This document shows, piece by piece, positions 58,585-64,000 of a stretch of 64,000 nt of DNA; position 1 is the stretch's first letter, and each line of letters opens with the position of its first letter. The position numbers and the translations under genes are program-made. Source of the stretch: CAVROT01 sp963722905. Its GTDB lineage: Bacteria > Pseudomonadota > Alphaproteobacteria > Rhodobacterales > Rhodobacteraceae. The stretch spans positions 62,001 to 126,000 of the forward strand of contig CAVROT010000002.1 of assembly GCA_963722905.1 (NCBI GenBank). The letters are read 5' to 3'. The notes beneath the pieces were generated by a model. That model saw nothing but the letters and a program-made list of their open reading frames with translations. It ran no database searches and was not told the origin of the DNA.

Positions 58585-59715
58585 CTAGACCCGCATCGGC
58601 ATGACGACATAGACGGCCGACATGTCATCGCCCTCGCGCATCAGCGTCGGGTCGCCGGAGGAGTTGAAGAGGAACACGGCATTCTCGCGGTCGACCTGAT
58701 TGGCGATCTCCAGCAGGTACTTCGCGTTGAAACCTATCTCGAGCTTCTCGTCGGCATAGGCGACGCCCAGCTCTTCCTCGGCGGCGCCCGAGTCCGGCGC
58801 GTTCACCGACAGGACCAGTCGGTCGTCGTCCATCGACATCTTGACCGCGCGCGACCGTTCGCTGCTGACCGTGGCTACCCGATCGACCGCCTTGGCGAAC
58901 TCGGCTGCATCGACCTCCAACCGGCGGGTGTTGCCCTGCGGGATCACGCGGGAATAGTCGGGGAAGGTCCCGTCGATGACCTTGGTGGTCAGGGTTATGC
59001 GGGGCGTGGCGAACCGGATCTTGGTCTCGCTCACCGCGACGCCGATCTCGGCCGCGTCGTCGTCCAGCAGCTTGCGCAGCTCGCCCACGGCCTTGCGCGG
59101 GACGATGACGCCGGGCATCCCCTCGGCGCCGTCGGGCAGGTCGGTGTCGATGCGCGCCAGCCGGTGCCCGTCGGTGGCGACGCAGCGCAGGGTCCGGGTG
59201 CCGCCCGCCGCCCCGCCGCCGTCGGCCACGTGCATGTAGACGCCGTTGAGGTAATAGCGCGTCTCTTCGGTCGAGATGGCGAAGCGCGATTTCTCGAACA
59301 GCCGCTTGAGGGTGCCGGCGGCCATGCGGAACTCCACCTGGTATTCCGAGGTGGCCATCACCGGAAAATCCTCGCGGGGCAGGGTGGCGAGGGTGAAGTT
59401 GGACCGGCCAGCGCGGACCGTGAGGCGCTGTGCCGCGGCATCGTCGGACAGTTCGACAAGCGCACCGTCCGGCAGCTTGCGGACGATTTCGTGCAGCATG
59501 ACCGCGTTGACCGTCGTGGCGCCGGGTCGGCCGACCTCGGCCGGGGCGGCATCCACGACCTCGATGTCGAGGTCGGTCGCACGAAAGCTGACCGACCCTT
59601 CGCCGGCCTCGATCAGGACGTTGGCCAGGATCGGGATCGTGTTGCGGCGTTCGACGACGGATTGCGCCTGTGCGACGGCACGCAGGAGGGCGGCGCGTTC
59701 GATGCTGATCTTCAT
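58585..59715 (-). CDS. dnaN: DNA polymerase III beta clamp
   Basis: 376 residues with the three-fold clamp pattern: MKISIERAALLRAVAQAQSV, then NTIPILANVLIEAGEG, and the C-terminal MLMPMRV-like end (AVYVVMPMRV). Sliding clamp for replication. GGAG six bases before ATG 59715. Between dnaA and recF. Confidence 0.97.
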   Translation of the reverse strand: MKISIERAALLRAVAQAQSVVERRNTIPILANVLIEAGEGSVSFRATDLDIEVVDAAPAEVGRPGATTVNAVMLHEIVRKLPDGALVELSDDAAAQRLTVRAGRSNFTLATLPREDFPVMATSEYQVEFRMAAGTLKRLFEKSRFAISTEETRYYLNGVYMHVADGGGAAGGTRTLRCVATDGHRLARIDTDLPDGAEGMPGVIVPRKAVGELRKLLDDDAAEIGVAVSETKIRFATPRITLTTKVIDGTFPDYSRVIPQGNTRRLEVDAAEFAKAVDRVATVSSERSRAVKMSMDDDRLVLSVNAPDSGAAEEELGVAYADEKLEIGFNAKYLLEIANQVDRENAVFLFNSSGDPTLMREGDDMSAVYVVMPMRV

Positions 59716-59862
59716 GTCGTCTCCGTCGGGATCGGGGCCTGTGTCGGCCGGCCGGCCGCGGCCGGCATAGATATGCCCCGGCCTGACGCGTGACCCGGCC
59801 GGGGCGGCAACGCTATCCGGATCCGCCGGGCGCGCAAGCGCATATGTCGTGGCGTCAGCGGT

Positions 59863-61233
59863 TCAGCCCTGAAGCGCGCGCTGCAGCATCTCGAGATCCT
59901 CGTCGATCTGCGTGTCTGTCGTGCGCAATGTCTCGATCCGCCTGATTCCGTGCAGGATCGTGGTGTGGTCGCGCCCGCCGAAATGGCGCCCGATCTCGGG
60001 CAGGGACCGTTCGGTCATCTTCTTGCACAGATACATCGCGACCTGACGGGGCCGCGCGTAGATGCGGGTGCGCTTGGGTCCGACCAGATCGCCCAGCCGG
60101 ATGTTGTAGTGATCGCTGACCTTGCGCTGGATCTCGTCAATGCTGGCCTTGCGGTCGTGGGTGCGCAGGATGTCGGCAAGGCATTCGCGCGCGGCGGCCA
60201 TGTCTATCCGCCGGTCGATCAGCGACCCGAACGCGAAGAGCCGCATGAGCGCGCCTTCGAGGACGCGGACGTTCGACGTGATGCGGTGCGCCAGGAACTC
60301 CAGCACGCCGGGATCGAGGGTGGCGCCGCCGAACTGGTCGGCGAACTGTTCGACCTTCTGCTGGAGGATGCCCAGCCGCAGCTCGTAGGTGGTGGGGTGC
60401 AGGTCCACCACAAGCCCCTGCTGCAGCCGGCTGACGATGCGCGATTCCAGCCCCTGGATCTCTCCGGGCGGCTTGTCGCCGGATATGATGATCTGCCGGC
60501 GCTGGTCCACGAGGGCGTTGAAGGTATGAAAGAACTCTTCCTGCGTGCTGTCCTTGCCGGCGATGAACTGGACGTCGTCCACCATCAGCACGTCGACCGA
60601 GCGGAAGAGCTCCTTGAAATCCATCATCTGCCGTTCGCGCAGCGCCTGCACGAAGCGGTACATGAATTGCTCGGCAGAGAGGTATAGTACGCGGACGCCG
60701 GGGTCGCGCGCGCGCATCTCCAGCGCGATGGCGTGCATCAGGTGCGTCTTGCCCAGGCCCACGCCGCCATAAAGGAACAGGGGGTTGAACGTCACCGGCC
60801 CACCCTCGGCCACGCGACGCGCGGCGGCGTGGGCCAGCTCGTTCGGTTTGCCGACGACGAAGCTGTCGAAGCTGTACCGGCTGTCGAGCGGCGAGCCCGC
60901 GGTCTCCAGTCCCCGACTGTCGGGTCCGGTCGCGACGGGCGCGGTCTGCGCCCTGGCGGTATTCGGCGCCGGTGCCGCGCCGACATTCGCCGGACGCGAC
61001 ACGTCGTAGGCCAGCCGGCGCGCGTCGCCGCCGGCACGGTTGATCTCTTCGATGATGCGTTCGCCGAAATAGCGCAGGACCCAGTCGCCCAGGAAATGCG
61101 AGGGCACCGTGAAGGTGACCACGTCGTCCAGCTGCCCGGTGAAGGACATCGGCTCGATCCATGTCGTGAAGTTGTTGTCGCCGACTGCCTTGCGCAGCTC
61201 TTTGCGGACCTTGCCCCAACCCTCGTTCGTCAT
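59863..61233 (-). CDS. dnaA: Chromosomal replication initiator DnaA
   Basis: 456 residues. Domain I (MTNEGWGKVRKELRKAVGDN, TTWIEPMSF), linker, AAA+ domain with Walker A at 156-163 (GGVGLGKT), Walker B DVLMVDDVQF, and DNA-binding domain IV with GGRDHTTILHG. Unwinds oriC. The start at 61233 matches homologues; the frame is open to 61581 but those residues are unrelated. No strong ribosome site. Confidence 0.96.
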   Translation of the reverse strand: MTNEGWGKVRKELRKAVGDNNFTTWIEPMSFTGQLDDVVTFTVPSHFLGDWVLRYFGERIIEEINRAGGDARRLAYDVSRPANVGAAPAPNTARAQTAPVATGPDSRGLETAGSPLDSRYSFDSFVVGKPNELAHAAARRVAEGGPVTFNPLFLYGGVGLGKTHLMHAIALEMRARDPGVRVLYLSAEQFMYRFVQALRERQMMDFKELFRSVDVLMVDDVQFIAGKDSTQEEFFHTFNALVDQRRQIIISGDKPPGEIQGLESRIVSRLQQGLVVDLHPTTYELRLGILQQKVEQFADQFGGATLDPGVLEFLAHRITSNVRVLEGALMRLFAFGSLIDRRIDMAAARECLADILRTHDRKASIDEIQRKVSDHYNIRLGDLVGPKRTRIYARPRQVAMYLCKKMTERSLPEIGRHFGGRDHTTILHGIRRIETLRTTDTQIDEDLEMLQRALQG

Positions 61234-61593
61234 CAACGTCGACCGCCCTGTCCTGTGCCGCATGAACGGCATCCCGGCGTACCGTGTCGCGGTCCCCGGA
61301 ACGCCCCGATCCGTTCCGCGATGCACCGGGACTTCGGCGCGGACATGCCGGTGACGCTGGTCGTCCCCGAAAAGGACGAGCGGCGCCGGCCGGCGGCCAG
61401 CGTGACGGCAATGGCGACGCCCCTGCCGATGGCGGCGCGGGAGAACATCCCGACCGACGTCGACAGGGCGCCCCAAGGCGCTGAAAGTCCGGACATTTCC
61501 GGGAGAATCCCCCGAAACCGATCGCAGACCGTCCGCCGTGGCATGGCGGAAGGTCGTACGATCCAGGAGCTGACGATGCAATCTTAGGTATAA

Positions 61594-61618
61594 CTGACCG
61601 ATAGTGGCAACCGGTCAG
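61594..61618. promoter_or_regulatory. Inverted repeat upstream of dnaA
   Basis: CTGACCG (61594-61600) and CGGTCAG (61612-61618) separated by 11 bp, about 370 bp upstream of the dnaA start. Could be a regulator site for dnaA; unassigned. Confidence 0.3.
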
Positions 61619-61792
61619 GTCTACGTCGGATTTACGTGTCCGGCCCCATGTCCCCCCGAAGAAGTGAATCGCAGGATCAACGTACCAACGCGTTCGACGC
61701 CCGCGCAACCGAACTATGACCTTGACCCCGGCTTTCGACTAGTCAGAATCCGGCGAGGTCCGAAGATCGCAGGATTCGGACATTCCAATAAT

Positions 61793-61830
61793 CTGAAACG
61801 AAAAGGAACACGCCCGGAAGGCGTGTCCCA
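61793..61830 (-). terminator. Intrinsic terminator of rpsT
   Basis: ACACGCC (61808-61814) and GGCGTGT (61820-61826) around a 5-nt loop; on the minus strand followed by TTCCTTTTCGTTT. 46 bp downstream of the rpsT stop. Confidence 0.8.
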
Positions 61831-61872
61831 TGATCCGAATACAGTCCCGGTCGAATGCCGCCGAGCCCGGCG

Positions 61873-62136
61873 TCAGGCCAGCGCTTTGACCCGCGACGAC
61901 AGGCGCGACATCTTGCGAGCGGCCGTGTTCTTGTGGAGAACGCCCTTGGTCACGCCGCGCATGATCTCGGGCTGGGCGGACTTCAGCGCATCCCGGGCGG
62001 TGTCGGTATCGCCGGATGCGATCGCCTCTTCCACGCGGCGCAAGAAAGTACGGATGCGCGACCTGCGCGCCTTGTTGATGGCGAAGCGGGCCTCGTTCTG
62101 GCGGGCGCGCTTCTTGGACTGGGGCGTGTTGGCCAT
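61873..62136 (-). CDS. rpsT: 30S ribosomal protein S20
   Basis: 87 residues, start MANTPQSKKRARQNEAR, basic, helical. Binds 16S rRNA. The longer frame upstream to 62184 is not the native start. GAAAGAG lies before ATG 62136. Followed by an intrinsic terminator. Confidence 0.97.
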   Translation of the reverse strand: MANTPQSKKRARQNEARFAINKARRSRIRTFLRRVEEAIASGDTDTARDALKSAQPEIMRGVTKGVLHKNTAARKMSRLSSRVKALA

Positions 62137-62234
62137 GCTGCTCTTTCGGTGGTCGGTCGTCGGATTGATTGCGAGTGGCGTCACTAGGGCCGGGTCGGCG
62201 CGAAGTCAACACGCAAGGGCGGCGGCCCGGCCGG

Positions 62235-63011
62235 TCACTTGTCCCGGAACTGAGGCTCGCGCTTGTCGAGGAAGGCCTGCATGCCCTCGGTCTGATCGTG
62301 CGTCGCAAAGCAGGCGTGGAACAGTCGGCGCTCGTGCAGGATGCCTTCGGCCAGCGTCGTCTCGTAGGCGCGATCTACGGCCTCCTTCACGGCCATAACC
62401 GTCAGCGACGATTTCGCCACGATCTTCTGCGCGGCCGCCATCGTCTCTTCCATCAGCTTGCGCGCCGGCACGACGCGGCTGACGAGGCCTGCCCTCTCGG
62501 CCTCCTCGGCATTCATGAAGCGGCCCGTCAGATGCATTTCCATGGATTTCGACTTGCCCACGAAACGGGTCAGCCGCTGCGTGCCGCCCATTCCTGCCAC
62601 GACGCCGAGGTTGATCTCGGGCTGGCCGAACTTGGCGGTGTCCGACGCGATGATGAAGTCGCACATCATCGCCAGTTCGCAGCCGCCGCCCAGGGCGTAG
62701 CCCGACACGGCGGCGATCACCGGCTTGCGGCATCGCGCGAAGGCCTCGGCGGGCGCTGCGAAGAGATCGCCGCCGAAGGCATCCACGTAGCTGGCCTCGG
62801 CCATCTCCTTGATGTCGGCGCCGGCGGCGAAGGCCTTTTCTGATCCGGTCAACACGATGCACCGCACCTTCTCGTTCGCGCCGGCCTCGTCCAGCGCCTG
62901 CGCAAGCTCGTCCAGAAGGGCCGCGTTCAGCGCGTTCAGCGCGTCGGGCCGGTTGAGCCGGATGAGGGCGACGTGGTCCGCGGTCTCGACGACGATGGTC
63001 TTGAAGGCCAT
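62235..63011 (-). CDS. Enoyl-CoA hydratase
   Basis: 258 residues, classical crotonase with both catalytic glutamates: GGGCELAMMCD and GQPEINLGVVAGMGG. Hydrates trans-2-enoyl-CoA in beta-oxidation. Compare the PaaG-like paralogue at 41578, which lacks the first Glu. Located between rpsT and mutM as in many Rhodobacterales. Confidence 0.93.
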   Translation of the reverse strand: MAFKTIVVETADHVALIRLNRPDALNALNAALLDELAQALDEAGANEKVRCIVLTGSEKAFAAGADIKEMAEASYVDAFGGDLFAAPAEAFARCRKPVIAAVSGYALGGGCELAMMCDFIIASDTAKFGQPEINLGVVAGMGGTQRLTRFVGKSKSMEMHLTGRFMNAEEAERAGLVSRVVPARKLMEETMAAAQKIVAKSSLTVMAVKEAVDRAYETTLAEGILHERRLFHACFATHDQTEGMQAFLDKREPQFRDK

Positions 63012-63073
63012 GTGCAGGGCTCTCGCTGTTGCGTCAGGAGGGCAGCGTTATCACCCGTGAGGCGCGGATCAAG

Positions 63074-63925
63074 TCATCTTTGGCATTGCGCGCAATAGAA
63101 GGTCGACCGCCCGGACTGGACGATCCGCCGGACCGTGCCGCCGCATCCGGGCGCAGGGCAGGGGGATCCGGCCCGGCCGTAGACCCGGAAAGCGTGCTGA
63201 AAATACCCCATGTCGCCACTGGCCTGCCTGTGGTCGCGCAGGCTGGATCCATCCGCCGCGATGGCCTCTTTCAAAACGGTCCGCACGATGGGAACCAGGG
63301 ACGCCACACGCGCCGCGCCGATGCGCGCGGCGTGGCGTCGCGGCGATATGCCGGCGCGGTGAAGCGCCTCGCACACGTAGATGTTGCCCAAGCCCGCCAC
63401 GACGCGCTGGTCCAGCAGCACAGATTTCACCGGGCTGCGCCGCGCCGCGAAGGCAGCGACGAGATGGGCCGCGTGGAACCCGGCCTTCAGCGGCTCGGGG
63501 CCCAGATGGGCCAGCAGCCGGTGGTCGGCGACGGCCTGCGTCGGCATCAGGTCCATCGCGCCGAAGCGGCGCGCGTCGTTGAAGGCGATGCGCGCGCCGC
63601 CTTCGACGTCCAGGACCACGTGGTCATGGGTCTTCAGCGCGCCGTGCGGGTGATGGAACGCGCCCATCTGCGCGCCCGACACCGTCAGGCGACCCGACAT
63701 GCCCAGATGCACCAGCAGGGTCTCGTCGCTGTCGAGGTCCGCGAGGAGGTACTTCGACCGGCGCCACAGCCGCAGGACGCGGCGGCCCGTCAGGCGCGCG
63801 GCCATCCTTTCGGGGAAGGGCCAGCGCAGATCCGGCCGTCGAACGTCGGCCGCGACGATCCGCCGCCCTTCCAGCACCGGCAGGAGTCCCCGGCGCACGG
63901 TCTCGACTTCGGGCAGTTCGGGCAA
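63074..63925 (-). CDS. mutM: Formamidopyrimidine-DNA glycosylase
   Basis: 283 residues from TTG 63925, giving MPELPEVETV after initiation; Pro2 and Glu3 are the catalytic residues. C-terminal zinc finger CPAPGCGG...YCAQC. Removes 8-oxoguanine. An upstream ATG 64000 in frame adds 25 residues before PELPEVE, which would bury the catalytic Pro; TTG with GGAG nine bases upstream is the real start. The 75 bp beyond 63925 is the divergent promoter region. Confidence 0.95.
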   Translation of the reverse strand: MPELPEVETVRRGLLPVLEGRRIVAADVRRPDLRWPFPERMAARLTGRRVLRLWRRSKYLLADLDSDETLLVHLGMSGRLTVSGAQMGAFHHPHGALKTHDHVVLDVEGGARIAFNDARRFGAMDLMPTQAVADHRLLAHLGPEPLKAGFHAAHLVAAFAARRSPVKSVLLDQRVVAGLGNIYVCEALHRAGISPRRHAARIGAARVASLVPIVRTVLKEAIAADGSSLRDHRQASGDMGYFQHAFRVYGRAGSPCPAPGCGGTVRRIVQSGRSTFYCAQCQR

Positions 63926-64000
63926 AGGGCCGCATCTCCGCGGATCGGGGGGCGCATTGTCAGCCCCGGCCTGTGGCCTATAAGTCAGCGCGACCAGCAA

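Larger units (their letters stand above)
61234..61872. other. 639-bp region upstream of dnaA (oriC candidate)
   Basis: Lies between dnaA and rpsT. I find no TTATCCACA-type DnaA boxes. It holds an inverted repeat (61594-61618) and the rpsT terminator. AT content rises a little near 61580-61600 and 61780-61810. Confidence 0.4.

Noticed and set aside
61284..61587. Small frames upstream of dnaA on both strands
   Set aside because: No ribosome site, no family features; composition is that of noncoding GC-rich DNA.
63926..64000. Longer mutM from ATG 64000
   Set aside because: Would add 25 residues before the catalytic Pro2; inconsistent with the mechanism of the family.

Overview
This 64 kb window is uniformly GC-rich and reads as a chromosomal segment of an alphaproteobacterium, most likely of the Rhodobacterales (Roseobacter/Paracoccus type). 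The right end holds the replication block mutM, enoyl-CoA hydratase, rpsT, dnaA, dnaN, recF, gyrB, all on the minus strand. The left and middle hold gene neighbourhoods typical of that order: purL-bolA-grxD, tkt next to zapA, an Lrp regulator divergent from 4-hydroxyphenylpyruvate dioxygenase, and the cytochrome c maturation genes ccmE and ccmF-ccmH. Family assignments come from recognising motifs and overall protein character, not from a database search.

Layout. 0-2.9 kb: the end of argE, a FAD amino-acid oxidase and a frameshifted M20 amidohydrolase, all plus strand. 3.0-6.5 kb: cobS/cobT (divergent), an Lrp regulator and hpd. 6.6-12.7 kb: a 1,211-residue one-TM protein resembling type II secretion/type IV pilus assembly proteins at both ends, a SIMPL protein, an orphan fliG and a small secreted protein. 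12.8-24.4 kb: housekeeping genes (purB, bioY, gap, tkt, zapA, grxD, bolA, purL) with small accessory genes. 24.5-26.4 kb: a dead transposase-like element bounded by a 19-bp inverted repeat. 26.4-33.3 kb: alanine/sodium symporter, universal stress protein, a LysR regulator and a large indolepyruvate ferredoxin oxidoreductase. 33.6-42.4 kb: acyltransferase, murI, argC, ccmE, a phage-like endolysin/holin cassette with three further small proteins, ccmF, ccmH and a crotonase. 42.4-47.1 kb: a transglutaminase-like gene followed by a decayed zone (IS5-type fragment, and a 3.2 kb RTX/polysaccharide-deacetylase-like pseudogene containing a 13-base C tract). 47.5-53.8 kb: a tightly coupled six-gene plus-strand operon. 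53.8-54.1 kb: four 78-bp tandem repeats. 54.1-64 kb: yceI and the replication block.

How the genes work together. Two units stand out. First, the endolysin-holin-microprotein cassette (36.9-38.9 kb) has overlapping genes and sits inside the cytochrome c maturation locus. It has the make-up of a lysis module, and in this order of bacteria such detached modules can release gene transfer agents. Second, the 47.5-53.8 kb operon couples a CDP-alcohol phosphatidyltransferase, a flippase-like membrane protein and an LtaS/MdoB-like membrane phosphotransferase by stop/start overlaps to an ABC importer (binding protein and two permeases, no ATPase gene). This suggests import of a head group or sugar for envelope polymer or lipid modification. 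The permease start region carries short tandem repeats and an apparent break in frame.

Limits. Several frame breaks (2.7 kb, 43.5-47 kb, 52.1 kb) could be true decay or sequence errors. The substitutions in catalytic motifs of the 44-47 kb gene favour decay there. No tRNA, rRNA or CRISPR array was seen.
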